The position numbers and the translations under genes were made by a program. Of a stretch of DNA of 64,000 nt, positions 12,340-23,835 are shown in pieces. Source of the DNA: Strongylocentrotus purpuratus (taxonomy: Eukaryota > Echinodermata > Echinoidea > Camarodonta > Strongylocentrotidae); the NCBI RefSeq assembly GCF_000002235.5, contig NW_022145599.1, positions 20,387,655 through 20,451,654 of the forward strand, written 5' to 3'. How positions within the stretch are numbered: position 1 is the first letter of the stretch; every line of letters starts with the position of its first letter. The notes below the pieces were generated by a model. That model had not been told where the DNA came from and did no database searches. It saw nothing but the letters and a program-made list of their open reading frames with translations.

Positions 12340-13240
12340 AAATTCCAGTCCGAGCCCGTCCATAAAGTCCTAAAACAGATCGTGAACTGTTGCTACTACG
12401 TTCATCTCCGTTCGCACACAGTTTGAGCCCGTTTGGCAACCTTTTCGACGCCAAACTAGTCCTCATTATACGTTTTGGAACCGTCCTAGAAAAACATAAA
12501 ACGGGTTGTGGTGGGAAAAGAATTTGTAAATAATGTCTACAATACGACCCTAGTTCGTTTATAAACAGTCCTCAGTACGTCCATCTCGTCTGTACCCAGT
12601 GCACAGTCAGTTCATATCAAGTTCAGATCGGGTAAATTTGCCATTTCCAGGCAGTTCAAGCCAGCCCGTAGTCATTTTATACCCGTTCTTAACTAATTCT
12701 ACCTCGTTCCCAATACCATCAAACCCATTCTAACAAGTTCAGTGACAGTTCAGCTCGTCCTCATCTCGTTCTTAGTGCGTTCGAACGCGCTCCCAACGCT
12801 TGTGGAGGCACGTCCTGGCTCAAGGGTTATAAAACCCCAGCGCGTTTTTGCCATTCCTTCTTCCCGTTCAACTTCAACGATTCAAGCTGTGCCAATCAAG
12901 CCATTCAAGTGAAGCCCCCATCACATCGAACTAGTACTCACTAGGTTCTGTAAAATGTTGCCAAACGTGCCCAAATTGTGCGCGAACGAAGTGAACGTAG
13001 AAGCAACTGTTTACTCTATGGACGGGCTCGAACTGGATTGGACGGGAAGGGTGCTCCAAAACTTTGAGCCTGTTCAGAATTGTCCCCGTCCTGAAATAAG
13101 ACGGACTGACAACGTACTTAAAACGAGATGGACGTACTACGAACGGAATTACGTACTTCAATCCTACCAGGAACTTGTTACGAACTAGTTAGAATGATTT
13201 GGACGTATTGGGAACGAGGTAGAACGAGTTATTATGTTAT
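12340..13240. mobile_element. Complex repeat element with paired inverted blocks
   Basis: A block at 12345-12470 reappears as its reverse complement at about 12930-13050 (shared 'GAGCCCGTCCATA', 'CTACGTTCA', 'GTTTGGCAAC'). Two further blocks at about 12565-12590 and 12690-12745 have reverse-complement partners at about 13120-13145 and 13185-13235. The blocks are in the order a-b-c then a'-b'-c', which is not a simple hairpin. A TATA-like 'GGTTATAAAACCCC' lies near 12827 between the two halves. No open frame of note and no recognised family. Confidence 0.5.
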
Positions 13241-15844
13241 GTGGCTTTGAGGAGAATTTTTCTAAAAATCAATCTGCATGCTAGGGAGTTCTGCTTTAGT
13301 TATATGCGCACAACTTTTGTATGTAAGTTTTGGTAACAGATACAAGCAACAACTATCCATAATCCTTTTTGCTTTTACAGTGTGCTTCTCCCGATTATTG
13401 AGCTCTTTACTGCTAATAATATACTATGATTAACCGCCAAGTGGCTGTTAAAGTTCGTTTACAAAGAATAACATTTATTACAAAATGAACATATCATGAA
13501 TATCAAAATAAAAAAAGATTTTCAAATGTAACATAAAATATGCTACGCAAATTCATAAAATGCATACACTGAGTGAGAACGATATTTATAGCATAATAAT
13601 TATGTCAATATGTCGACTAACTTAATGTTCAACCATGAAAACATTATTTGAAAGTATAAACCATTTCTCAAAGGAATAACCGTTACATGAATAATTATTG
13701 ATTAATGTATTTAAAGAGAAGGTTGAGTTCTGGGAAGAGGTGAAAAATAGTTTGTGAGCGTTATCATTGTATTATGCAAGTGCAGAAGAACATCAGCTAA
13801 AAAATACTCCCTGAAAAGCATGGCTATTTTAATGCCTCAATATTCTAAATATGGCATGTAACATCATACAAATCGGGACGATTTTTTTTCGCCACGTGTT
13901 TGTGTAGTCCCATGTACATCTTTCTGTGAACAGTGCTTGTAACTTTACCAAGACTGGGTCAAATTTCTTCCAGAACCTTGCAGTACACACCAATATTTAT
14001 ATGCTAAATGATTAACCTTTTGATCGATTCCACAACGTGTATTTCATAATGCAATCGCATGACCACGACTTATATTGATTGAGGGATTTTGCAAACACAA
14101 TTTCAAAAAGGGTTGATAAACATTGTGTATTTATGAGCGAAAGCAGGAACAATTTTCTGCAAAACAATCTACAAACCTTCCGTATCATGGATAAAGACGT
14201 GCAATATGGTAATGGAAATTCCCATGGAAACTCTTTGCAAGATTCTAGGAAGAAAAAAAATATTTGATTGAAATTTGTTATTTATGTCTACAAAGTAAAT
14301 CAAAGTTAAATTAACTGACCATAATTATGTTGGCCTATAACATAAAAAAAATACCCGGAAAGTACTTGTGGGTGACTTGAAATTTAGCAAGAAGATCTGT
14401 CATATTTCAAATAATTAGGATCTACTTAATGTAGTAATGACAATACTAGTGATCATATTGTGAGTAATTGAAACATTGAAAGGGATATAATTATGCTCCA
14501 TGGGTAAGCCTAAATGAGAATATAAATTTAATCAAATAACGAAGAGTTCTCTTCTTTATACTGAAAATCCGGTGAATGTATACTACTCGTACCACAACTT
14601 AATATCATCAATCTAAAACATTATAATGTTTAGAATTTTGAGGCATGTCAAATATCAATTTCAAATTTACGCCAGTGTTGTATATCACGCTATGTTCAGT
14701 TATCGCAGGTATTCTTCGAGACCAGGGAATCCCCCTACACAGAAGTCACTGGGATTTCCAAGTTTAGTCTTTATACCGGCCGCTCATCATTTGTGTTGTT
14801 GTTAACTCTCTCATCCGTGTCATTTAAAACAGGTACGATTTTCTAATCGACTTAAATTACTTTTAATGTTAAAGAGAGAACAAGTGGATAAGATGCAGTT
14901 GCGTACACCGTATAGAAATAAGTTCGGACATTATATCTCTACGATATATTGCATTTGAATTGTCAAATTTAAGTATTTCTAAATAATCATTATGTAGACA
15001 CATAATGCACAGTGTGCCTTCTGGGCTGTGGTTAGCTTGCAATTATTAGTTCGACTAGATACCAGATTATGATGATGTACACTCCGATGAGGAAAAAGTA
15101 ATCCCGGATAATAACGATACAAATAAAGTGAGCCTTAAAAGAGACAACCAAACGATACGTCCATGCTACGTCCACAATCATGGCAATAATTATCTATTCA
15201 ATTCCACTTATAAATGTCCCTTACATTTCCAAAGCATGTATTATGCTTATGCCGTGTGTGCAGATAAGAGACAATGAACATAATACCAATGCACAATAAT
15301 CATGTCAGGCATTTATATTCGTAGGTCTAACGCTGAATTAACATGTCAATACTCAAGCAAAATAACATTCAGTAATTTAAAGTAAAGTCTCATTAGAAGC
15401 TTCGTTGTTTACATTCCTTTGATGAAGACTTCATATATAACACTTTAAAGCCCCGGTCATTGCGAGGACTCAGGCGTAGGCCTACTGGTGCGGCGTAAAT
15501 TATAAACTTTTTATGGGGATTGTATTGGGAAGAGTGCATCAAACAATTCTTTAAATTTAGTACTCCGCCCTTCCAATAATTTGTGTGCCAGAGTTGGTTA
15601 AAGAAAAATTATCCTGACAAAAACTCAACATTTTAGGATAAACCGATTATTTTCGCATGTTTTAATGTCCTGTCATTTAATGCATGATTTACAATCTTCG
15701 ATAACTTTAAGTTTGCTAATGCGTGCTTTTGCGTGATTTTTTTGTATTTTTGCAGTTGAAAAAAGTATGAAATTACAAAAGTTTGTGTTCGCTTTTTTCA
15801 ACTCATTACACATTCAACAATTGATGAGGAATCATTGGAAGGGA
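13241..15844. other. No gene recognised (about 2.6 kb)
   Basis: AT-rich, apparently unique sequence. Short open frames exist but show no motif, splice context or repeat in the window. I see nothing that can be supported. Confidence 0.4.
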
Positions 15845-16617
15845 CAGCAAACATTTGCTGAGATACCATTTTCTGATGTCGGAATTCTAAATCCTGATAT
15901 TTCATGCGCTCTTCTATCTCACCACTTGGTCAACAGTTGCATATTAGCGCTTAAAGGAGCTACACAAAGACAAATTCACTACAACTGATAATTAGAACAA
16001 TTTACATATGGATGGAAAGAATTTCTCTTGAAAAACACGAATAATTTGCTGAGAAATCATATAGATATCATGGAAAGGCGTAAAGTGCAATTTTTCAAGG
16101 CCCCTTCTTAGACCCCCGAACGCCCCTGAACGTAAGCCAAACACACGAGCGTAGCGAGCTCTGAATAGTGACGTCACACACTGGACAAACAGCTCAGTAC
16201 CGGCCGCATACCGGAGTCGCGCGTGTATTAGTCTGCAGCTAGCCAGCCGTATCCCGTGTGTGACTTCACAAATATTGACGCTCTACAAAGGACTGCTGAA
16301 GGCAGACAATCTGGATCTCAAAACTAACATTTTTGAGAGTCGATTACTGCGGGCCCCAAATATATTTTGGAGAGGAGAGTTGTTGTATTTGATCAGTAAG
16401 GCTTCCCCTTCGCAGTGATATGAGTTTTGCATCAATTCAAAACACTTTGATTCTTCGTGTGTCTACTTTATCTTTTCGGCGGCTTGGAGCATGGGGTCAA
16501 AGCATGGACCCATTACGGATGGACATTCGACGTGATTCTTTCTTTGATCCAATGAGATTCACCGCCTTCTGATTATGTGCATCTTAATGATAACATTCAG
16601 CTGTTTTAACAATAACG

Positions 16618-16842
16618 CACTATGAACATTACGGACAAAGAAAGAGGACAAAATATACAGTTCCTCAGGTAGACAAAGGAACATCCCTTCACCGCTATTA
16701 TGTAAAAATGAGTAAAACAGGTGAATATGCATGTGACACCTGTTCTACACATTTTTACATAATAGCAGTGAAGGGATGTTCCTTTGTCTACCTGAGGAAC
16801 TGTATATTTTGTCCTCTTTCTTTGTCCGTCATATTCATAGTG
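16618..16842. mobile_element. CACTA-type foldback element, 225 bp, 3-bp TSD
   Basis: The element begins CACTATGAACATTACGGA and ends with the near-perfect reverse complement ...TCATATTCATAGTG. The two arms are about 100 bp each with few mismatches around a short centre. It is flanked by ACG (16615-16617) and ACG (16843-16845), and the paralogous segment near 17670 reads AATAACGACTGCTC with no insert, which proves the boundaries and a 3-bp target duplication. A CACTA terminus with 3-bp duplication is the known signature of the CACTA (En/Spm) superfamily; that assignment is inference because no transposase is present. One arm of a related copy lies at 30205-30310. Confidence 0.8.
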
Positions 16843-16935
16843 ACGACTGCTCAAGCATTTTCGGTCATTGACAAAGGAGCAGTTTCCCTCTCTTGGGTTT
16901 TGTTTGGATGGTGTGCTATGTAAGAGTGTGTCTAA

Positions 16936-17167
16936 GAGGCTGTTCACACCGCAATGAGAAAGCGCGGTCTATCGTAGCACCCCCTTTTTTCTAGCGCGCG
17001 CTAGACCGCGCTATCTCTCGTGGACAACCCCCAAGAGGTGCTCCTGTGGCACGCCGTTTTGGCTTGCCGTGGCTCGCTGTTGGGCGGACCAAAACGACGT
17101 TGTACCTTCCAAACCGTAGAGATAGCGCGGTCTAGCGCGCGCTATTTCTGCCGGTGTGAACAGCCTC
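16936..17167. mobile_element. Short TIR element (MITE), 232 bp
   Basis: Terminal inverted repeats 'GAGGCTGTTCACACCG' and 'CGGTGTGAACAGCCTC' enclose GC-rich arms containing GCGCGCTAGACCGCGCTAT in both orientations. No clear target duplication could be read, so the superfamily is not assigned. Confidence 0.7.
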
Positions 17168-17214
17168 AAAGTCTTTGTGTCTATGTAAGGTAGGCTTTAC
17201 TACTTCAGCTAGAA

Positions 17215-17390
17215 GGGATAAGACCACACAGCGAACCAGTGAGGTCACTGTGACAGGTGGCTATCTCATTAACTCAGCTCTCATTTAACATAAGAAAAAG
17301 AGGATCATGGGGGACCAACAGGCACCGATTGGGGAAGTTTTCTATATAGAGGGAGCAAGTAGCTTTAAGTAGGACAGTGTGCCTTTGAAT
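17215..17390 (+). repeat. Dispersed repeat, second copy at 49360-49510
   Basis: The stretch from 'GTGACAGGTGGCTATCTCAT' through 'GAGGATCATGGGGGACCAA' to 'GGGAGCAAGTAGCT' occurs here and again at about 49369-49500 in the same orientation with few changes. Family unknown. Confidence 0.8.
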
Positions 17391-17800
17391 AAAAATATCC
17401 CCAATGGGGAGCAGCAAAGTTGCTGAGATACCATTTTCTGATGTGGGAATTCTAAATCCTGATATTTCATGCGCTCTTTTATCTCACCACTTGATCAACA
17501 GTTGCGGATTAGCGCTTAACTTTTCGACGGCTTGGAGCATGGGGTCAAAGCATGGACCTATTACGGATGGACATTCGATGTGATTCTTTCTTTGATCCAA
17601 TGATAGTCACCGCCCTCTGAATATGTGCATCATAATGAGAACATTCAGCTGTTTCAACAATAACGACTGCTCAAGTATTTTCAGTCATTGACAAAGGAGC
17701 AGTTTCCCTTTCTTGGGTTTTGTTTGGATGGTGTGCTCTATAAGAGTGTGCCTTAAATAAAAAATATCCCCAATGGGGAGCAGCAAAGTTTACAAGCAGA

Positions 17801-18704
17801 CGATTTTGGTGATATGAAATGCATTATTACTGATTCGCACACTTTCGTACACACCCATGACCTTATAAAACAATTTAGAAGGCCATGATCTCTATAAGCC
17901 CTGTACGTTGTAACTTTTGAATATTATGAGGAAATTGGGGGAAACGGGATCTTAAATCACAACTAATCCAAATATAACCTCTATCTGGTAATATCAACAT
18001 GTTTTTTTAATTAAAAAAAAGTACACGGAACAACAATTTCCGATTATAAGCCAGAACTGCACATTGATTTTCCAGGATTTAAGCGAGTTATTATCTTCTG
18101 TGCATGTAGATTGATATGTGTAAAATCACTACCTTGATTCTGTCCCGGGTTTTTGGCGGTGGACTTCATGAGATCAAAGTGAAGAAACAGGTACGGAATG
18201 TTATTGAGACGACATTGACGGAGACAATCACAATGAATTCGTTAAGAAAACGACGAATGTTCATCCGTAATAACTACGTCCATTGTCAAAGGAGAGCGGC
18301 TTGATTCCAATCCTTCTCTATCCCATCCCTGGTTGACTTTATACGTTGTTTGTATTTGACTCTTAGTATGTCAAATATGGTTATGTTATAAATTTCTATG
18401 ACAGAGATAAAGTATATGTATTTTGTTCTTGTATGACACCGTGTTAATGATGTGTAATACAAATCTGATAAATCTATCAAACTAGATAATACTTTTCTTG
18501 AGATTGTGTAGGAGGCATAATGATTCCAAAATCATGATAAGGCAATATCTAGAAGACACCCTGAATTAGTCATATTAATTGACTTGCCAATAAACTTCCA
18601 GGTTTTGCGTTGGTTACTTGGGTAAATGTATTAGCAAGTTACATAGACGTAAACAGTTGTATACAAGATGTGTACAGTCACACAAAAAATGTGTCTGTGC
18701 AGGT
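17801..18704. other. No gene recognised
   Basis: Downstream flank of the minus-strand gene. No polyadenylation signal of the usual form was found on the minus strand close to the stop at 18705. A 62-codon plus-strand open frame near 18116 has no supporting feature. Confidence 0.35.
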
Positions 18705-19105
18705 TTATACACCAAATGCTTTTTGAGAAACATCAATGATTACTTTCAGGAGCAAAAGCATCAATAGTTTATTCGGTGATGTCTCGGTCAAGGCGAGGTT
18801 AGAAATCATGTCGCTACAGTTAATGGTGACACATTCTACACCCCTTCCATCAAATGTGTCATGTCCCTCGTCAAACGGCTCGTTATAAGATACATCTACA
18901 AGTGATTCTTGTACATCATCTGTGAGATTGGCGATTGATGATTCTTCAGAATGTTGGTCTTTGCCTTCACTCACCTCCTCCCTCTGGTTCTTGGAGGATT
19001 TGTCGTCAAGAGGAGGTCGATCGCTGGTTGTTGTAGGCTTCTGTGTCTTGGTCTGTACTCCTGAGGACCCTATCGCTTCAAATATTTCCTTTGGATATTC
19101 ACGTC
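18705..19105 (-). CDS. Probable terminal exon of the Death-domain gene (linker family)
   Basis: On the minus strand an acceptor 'GTAACAG' at 19106-19112 opens a 401-bp exon that ends in TAA. It takes one carried base, so it is in phase with the exon ending at 19578. The protein contains RPPLDDKSSKNQREE and DQHSEESS, the linker signature shared with 19578-19715 and 47837-48010, then an acidic stretch and a hydrophobic end (KLLMLLLLKVIIDVSQ). An alternative acceptor at 19061-19062 (CTCAG) lines up better with the other two linker exons and gives the same frame. Whether this is the last exon is uncertain: the open frame simply runs to a stop, and no strong donor precedes it. Confidence 0.55.
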
Positions 19106-19577
19106 CTGTTACTCCTCCTACGTATTGGAAATAGAAAGCAATAAGATTGTCGTCGCTGTTATTTACATAAATCATAAAATATGTTATGTTTTCTAATTAG
19201 GGCTTATATCAACAAGAATGACCACGCCATACCTTAGAAGCTGATAGATTATGATGAACTATATACAGGTGTATTCATAACACATAGCACGTGACTACAC
19301 ACCTCCACACCCCTTCTTGGAGATGATAAATATCAAGATTAACATCATTTTTGACTCACACGGTAGTACCATGTATTTGTATTCGTTCCCTGTCGAAAAC
19401 CTTTAATTCAATTGGAAAGCACATCAGCTTTAGGTGAATTAATAATCCGCAATTGTTTTGCAATACATTTCAATGCTAAGTGTTCCGTTCCTAAGTTTGC
19501 TTATCTCCTGGTGTACCATGTACGAAAGTGGTCTGTAATACCAGACAAGCAAGTGGGGGGTTTTGCCCTCTACTCAC
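19106..19577 (-). other. Intron between the two last linker exons
   Basis: Bounded by donor GTGAGTAGAGGG on the minus strand at 19577 and the acceptor at 19106. The first 55 bp of the intron (19523-19577) recur on the plus strand at 23655-23709, again beginning at a GTGAG donor. Confidence 0.55.
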
Positions 19578-19715
19578 CAATGCTGTAGTTTGATACTTCT
19601 TCAGAAAGTTGGTCCATGCATTTACTCTGCTCATCCCCTTGGTTCTTGGAGGACTGGTCTAGTAGACGAGATTGTTCAGTGGCTGTTGTGGTCTCCCGTG
19701 TGTTGGTTTGTCCTC
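19578..19715 (-). CDS. Linker exon of the Death-domain gene, 46 codons, phase 1-1
   Basis: The exon runs from acceptor CCACAG to donor GTGAGT and is exactly 138 bp. With the carried bases it encodes GGQTNTRETTTATEQS, then RLLDQSSKNQGDE and MDQLSEEVSNYSIG. It matches the linker exon at 47837-48010 (RPLLDDKSSKNQGD, MDQNSEKESKHS) and the exon at 18705. The composition (Ser, Asp, Glu, Gln, Thr; no hydrophobic core) suggests a flexible, possibly phosphorylated spacer between folded domains. The polypyrimidine tract before the acceptor is weak. Confidence 0.65.
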
Positions 19716-19789
19716 CTGTGGGCCCTTGCGCTAATTGAGTGCTATCTATACGAGGGGAGGAACAGAACCAGAACAGCCTCAGAAAAGAA

Positions 19790-20130
19790 GGTTGACAAAA
19801 TATACATATTAGGAAAGTCAAAAAGAGATGTTGAAAGGAGTAGAAAAATAAAGAATAACATTAGCCGGAAAATAGAACAAAGGTGATAATAACGAAAACA
19901 TAAGTAAAGATAGAAAGGAAACACAGAGAAAATAAAGAACAGTATAATGAAATACGGAAATGGAAGATAAGAAAAGGAGAAAATACAGAATAGTTATAGT
20001 AAAGATAAATGGAAAAAACGGAAGATGAATGAAGTAGGAAACAAAGAAGATACAAGAAGGAGAAAATAAAGAATAATGTAGGGAAAGATGGAAACGGCAG
20101 AAAAAAAAATTTGAAGGTGCAATAACGCCT
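19790..20130 (+). repeat. Purine-rich repeat, second copy at 22320-22660
   Basis: About 335 bp of A/G-rich sequence ('GGAAAGTCAAAAAGAGATG', 'TAGCCGGAAAATAGAAC', 'GGTGCAATAACGCCTT') recurs at 22320-22660 in the same orientation at high identity, with a weaker partial copy near 20770-20990. Between the two good copies lies the element at 20990-22210, so the array was interrupted by an insertion. Strings of open frames on the minus strand are low-complexity by-products. Confidence 0.8.
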
Positions 20131-20132
20131 TA

Positions 20133-20300
20133 AACAAAGGCTGTATTTGTGGACATTACCAGAGTTTCAAATGGAGAATCGTGATATTTTTGCGTATATA
20201 AAACAAGCTTTGTGATGAAGATCCGAATTAGCAAGCTGGAGAATCTGGAGGAATGTTATCCTTGTACTAGTGTGAGGTTAATGAGTTATTAAATGTGAAA
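20133..20300 (+). repeat. Dispersed repeat, second copy at 23595-23830
   Basis: 'ACAAAGGCTGTATTTGTGGA' to 'TACTAGTGTGAGGTTAATGA' occurs here and at 23595-23830. The copy at 23595 carries about 70 bp that this one lacks; that extra piece starts and ends like a small intron (23655-23713). Confidence 0.8.
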
Positions 20301-20989
20301 ATGAGAGAAAGATAGATACAAAAAACAAAAACAAATAACATAAAGAAAGTTATAACAAAATGATGAAAAGAGGTTTAAAACAACAAAAAAATAAATAAGG
20401 AAAGATGGAAACGGAAGAAAATAGAAGGTTTAAATCAATAACTTATGGAAAGAAAGAAATGATAGAAAAAAAAAAATAATAATAATGCGGAACGAAAATA
20501 TAGAGGAAGGAAGAAATAAAAGATAACATAAGGAAAGATGGGTGATGATAAGGAAATATGTATAAGAAAGATAGAAATGGAAGATGGAAATGGAAGATAG
20601 AATTAATGGAAGAAAAAAAAAGAATAACAAAAGGGAAGATGGAAAAGGAAAATAAAGAAGGTTGAAAATAAAGAAATACATGATCAAAGATAGAAAGAAT
20701 AAAACAAGGTGAAACTAGAGAAATACATAAGGAAAGATGGAAAGAGAAGACAAAAATTAGGAAAAAATAAAGAAATATATAAGGAAAGTCAAAAAAGAGA
20801 TTATGAAAGAAGGAGAAAAATATAAAATTACATTAGCCGGATAATAGAACAAAATTGATAATAGCGAAAAACATAAGTTAATATAGAAAAGATGACAGAG
20901 AAAATAAAAAACAGCCTTAAGGATATACGGAAAAGGAAGATAAAAAAGGGGGAAATACGGAATAATTATAAAAGATAAATGAAACAAGG
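20301..20989 (+). repeat. Purine-rich low-complexity sequence
   Basis: A/G-rich sequence related to the 335-bp repeat (GGAAAGATGGAAA, AGAAATACATAAGG units). No gene seen. Confidence 0.6.
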
Positions 20990-22210
20990 GAAACGCTCTC
21001 GGCGGTCTCGCCTGTATAACACAATTCAATATGATAAACCAGAACGTCAATGACGTAGCGCTCATCCGCATCTCACAACAACAAATATCGTAAATCTTAT
21101 GTGGTACACTTTTGAACTGGTCAAAAAATAACAATTTGATGCCCTGGAAGGGACATAATTTCATTTCATTTGCATGAAGTACCATAAATAATCAATGGAG
21201 CAAAATCTCAAAATTCTGTGTAGAAGTTTAGTGTTCCAAATTTAGCTCTACCAGATGAGGCAAACCAAATCAAAATCGGTCAAGAAATGAGGGAGAAGCA
21301 ATTTTTGTTATTTTTTGAATAAATTTGCATAAATTACCATACTTAATTAATGGAGAACAATTTCAAAATTCTGTGTATAAGTTTAGTGTACCAAAGTTAG
21401 CTCTACGATATAAAGCAAACCAAATCAAAATCGGTCAAAATATGAAGGAGAAGAAGCATTTTTTGTGATTTTTGGAATAAATTACCATAATTAATCAAAG
21501 AAGAAAAATCTCAAACTTCTGCGTAGAAGATTAGTGTTTCAAATTTAGCTCCACCAGACAAATCAAAATCGGTCAAGAAATGAGGGAGAAGAAGTAAGTT
21601 TTTGTGATTTCGAATAAATTTGTATAAATTAGCATAGATAATGAATTTTACGATTCTGTGTAGAAGTTTTAAATCCCCCTCCTAGCCCTATCATATAAAA
21701 AAATCAGAATCAAAATCGGTTGAAAAATAACGAAGAAGAAGCATTTTGAAAATCTTGATGTTGATGCCACAACAAAGTCTAACTTTGTTGACCTTAAATG
21801 ACATTTGACCTTAACTTAGTGACCTGAAATTCTACTCACATGATTGGGGAGACTTGATAACCCTATAGTCCAAGTTTCATTGACTAAAAACTTATACTTT
21901 CAAAATTATATCAAAAAATCAAAAACTTAACCTTAGGTTAAGTTTCCGATAATGATGCTACAACATAGTCCAAGTCTGTTGACCTGAAATGACCTTTGAC
22001 CTTGACTTTGTGATCTGAAATTCTACTCACATGATTAGGGATACTATATCACCCATAGTCAAAGTTTCATTGACTAGGAACCTATACTTTAAAAATTATA
22101 TCAAAAATTCAAAAACTTAACCTTAGGTTAAGTTTTTGATGTTGACGCCGTCGCCGCCGCCGTTACCGGAAAAGCGGCGCCTATGTCTCACTTTTCGCTA
22201 CGCAGGCGAG
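20990..22210. mobile_element. Marine-type repeat element with internal tandem modules
   Basis: The left end has 'GGTCTCGCCTG' and the right end the reverse complement 'CAGGCGAGAC'. Inside are about four diverged copies of a 140-150 bp module ('TTAGCTCTACCAGA', 'AATCAAAATCGGTCAAGAA') at about 21180-21720, then two copies of a 190-bp module around 'TGACCTTTGACCTTGACTTT' at about 21770 and 21960. The right end has a GCCGTCGCCGCCGCCG run before 'GCGGCGCCTATGTCTCAC'. I recognise this layout as a non-coding repeat found in many fish, mollusc and echinoderm genomes; how it moves is unknown to me. Confidence 0.65.
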
Positions 22211-22660
22211 ACAAAATCAGAAAATGAATGAACTGAAGTCGAAAACAAAAAAGATACAAGAAGGAGAAAATGAAAAATAATATAAGGATAGAAGGAAAAG
22301 GAAGATAAAAGAATGTTAAACAAATATATATATATTACGAAAGTCAAAAAAGAGATGTTGAAAGGAGGAGAAAAATAAAGAATAGCAATAGCCGGAAGAT
22401 AGAACAAAGGTGATAATAACAAAAAAACATAAGTAAAGATAGAAAGAAAACACAGAGAAAATAAAGACAGTATAAGGAAATACGGAAATGGAAGATAAGA
22501 AAAGAAGAAAATACAGAATGGTTATAGTTAAGTCAAATGGAAAAAACGGGAGATGAATGAAGTAGGAAACAAAGAAGATACAAAAAGGAGAAAATAAAGA
22601 ATAATGTAGGAAAAGATGGAAACGGCAGAAGAAAAAAAAAATTGAGGTGCAATAACGCCT

Positions 22661-23594
22661 TTAAAAGTGAAATTCAAAGAAAATCACAAATATGTCAACT
22701 AATGTATCACTAGAAACTAGTAAGCTGATGGCCATCTTACAAGTTTTAGGTCAACTACATATCGGGTGATTTATAAACATACAAATACAACCACCTCCAT
22801 AGCAGCTGGGATATACCGGAGATTCGCCGGAAAAATAACGATGTTTTCATGACGTCACTATATGGACCAATACTGCCCAAGCAGACGACATCCCATAAAG
22901 AATAAACATAATTGCAAGGCTATCATTTGTAAAATTATAATGAATTTAGTGTATATAAATGTAATGGCATGTCAAACCATTCAAAAGGGGATATGACCCG
23001 ATTTTGATTACTAAAATCTTTTGATTGTAAATGGACAGGATAGGGGTTAATTTACAATCAAATAAACCAGACTTTCAAATTGAAAACCCCCCCGGAATGA
23101 TGTTAAGGACGGCATTTGTTCCATCTTGAAACGTCGAACATACCGCGGTGTGTGCAGCTGAATATACAATGGCGTCTTATTTTGTTTACAAGCAACAGAT
23201 TCCTTTATTTTTGTATCGCTGCATTTATCATCAAAATAAAACCATGCGCAGGGTTTAGAGTAAGGCAATAGATTATACATTTAGCCTGACTGTAGTGAAG
23301 TAAGAGAAAGAACTCAAGAGAAGATGAAAACACAGGCACTGAAAATGTGTGAGATGTCATGGGACATCGTCTGCTTGTGCAAATCATGTCCATACTGTGA
23401 TCTCACACATCTCAGCAGCGTTCGGAGAGCTTTTTAGGTGCTATGCCGGGGCTGTATTTAAGCGTTTTGTAATTTATAATGATCATTACTTCGAATGTTC
23501 CCAAGCATTGAATTGTGATAACCTTGTCGAATCATAGTTTCTACTTTGCAATAATGAAAATAAAGTTAGTTTTTAAAATCAATGAATATCTACT
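22661..23594. other. No gene recognised
   Basis: AT-rich sequence with a small inverted repeat around 23350-23415 (TGTGTGAGATGTC against ATCTCACACA). No exon or element could be supported. Confidence 0.4.
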
Positions 23595-23654
23595 TTAACA
23601 AAGGCTGTATTTGTGGACATTGCCAGAGTTTCAAATGGAGAATTGCAATTTTCG

Positions 23655-23713
23655 GTGAGCAGAGGGCAAAACACACCACTTGCTTGTCTGGTATTACACA
23701 CCACTTTCTTCAG
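23655..23713 (+). other. 59-bp intron-like insertion (GTGAGC...TTCTTCAG)
   Basis: Relative to the paralogous copy at 20133-20300, the repeat copy here carries an extra piece that includes a GTGAGC start and a TTCTTCAG end. Its first 55 bp match the start of the intron after the linker exon at 19578 (minus strand) in the splice direction. Whether it is spliced is unknown, and a deletion from the other copy is possible. Confidence 0.5.
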
Positions 23714-23835
23714 TGATATCTTTGCGTATATAAAACAATATTTGTGATGGTCTTGGAGGATCCGAATTAGCAAGCTGGAGAATCTGGATAAATGTTTTCC
23801 TTGTACTAGTGTGAGGTTCATGAGTTATTAATTGT

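Larger units (their letters stand above)
15845..17800 (+). repeat. Two paralogous segments of a dispersed repeat
   Basis: The stretch starting 'TGCTGAGATACCATTTTCTG' at about 15860 recurs at about 17421. The stretch around 'GCTTGGAGCATGGGGTCAAA' at 16482 recurs at about 17529, followed in both by the stretch ending 'AAAGGAGCAGTTTCCCT'. The downstream copy is shorter and lacks the two elements present in the upstream copy (16618-16842 and 16936-17167), so it serves as a natural empty site for the first. A short related 'TATCCCCAATGGGGAGCAG' unit appears twice, near 17396 and 17767. Confidence 0.8.

Noticed and set aside
12827-12870. TATA-box promoter of a gene
   Set aside because: It lies inside a repeat with no following open frame. 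A TATAAAA string alone is weak evidence.
19742-22422. Phenylalanine/leucine-rich minus-strand frames as membrane proteins
   Set aside because: They lie opposite purine-rich low-complexity repeats. Composition alone explains them.
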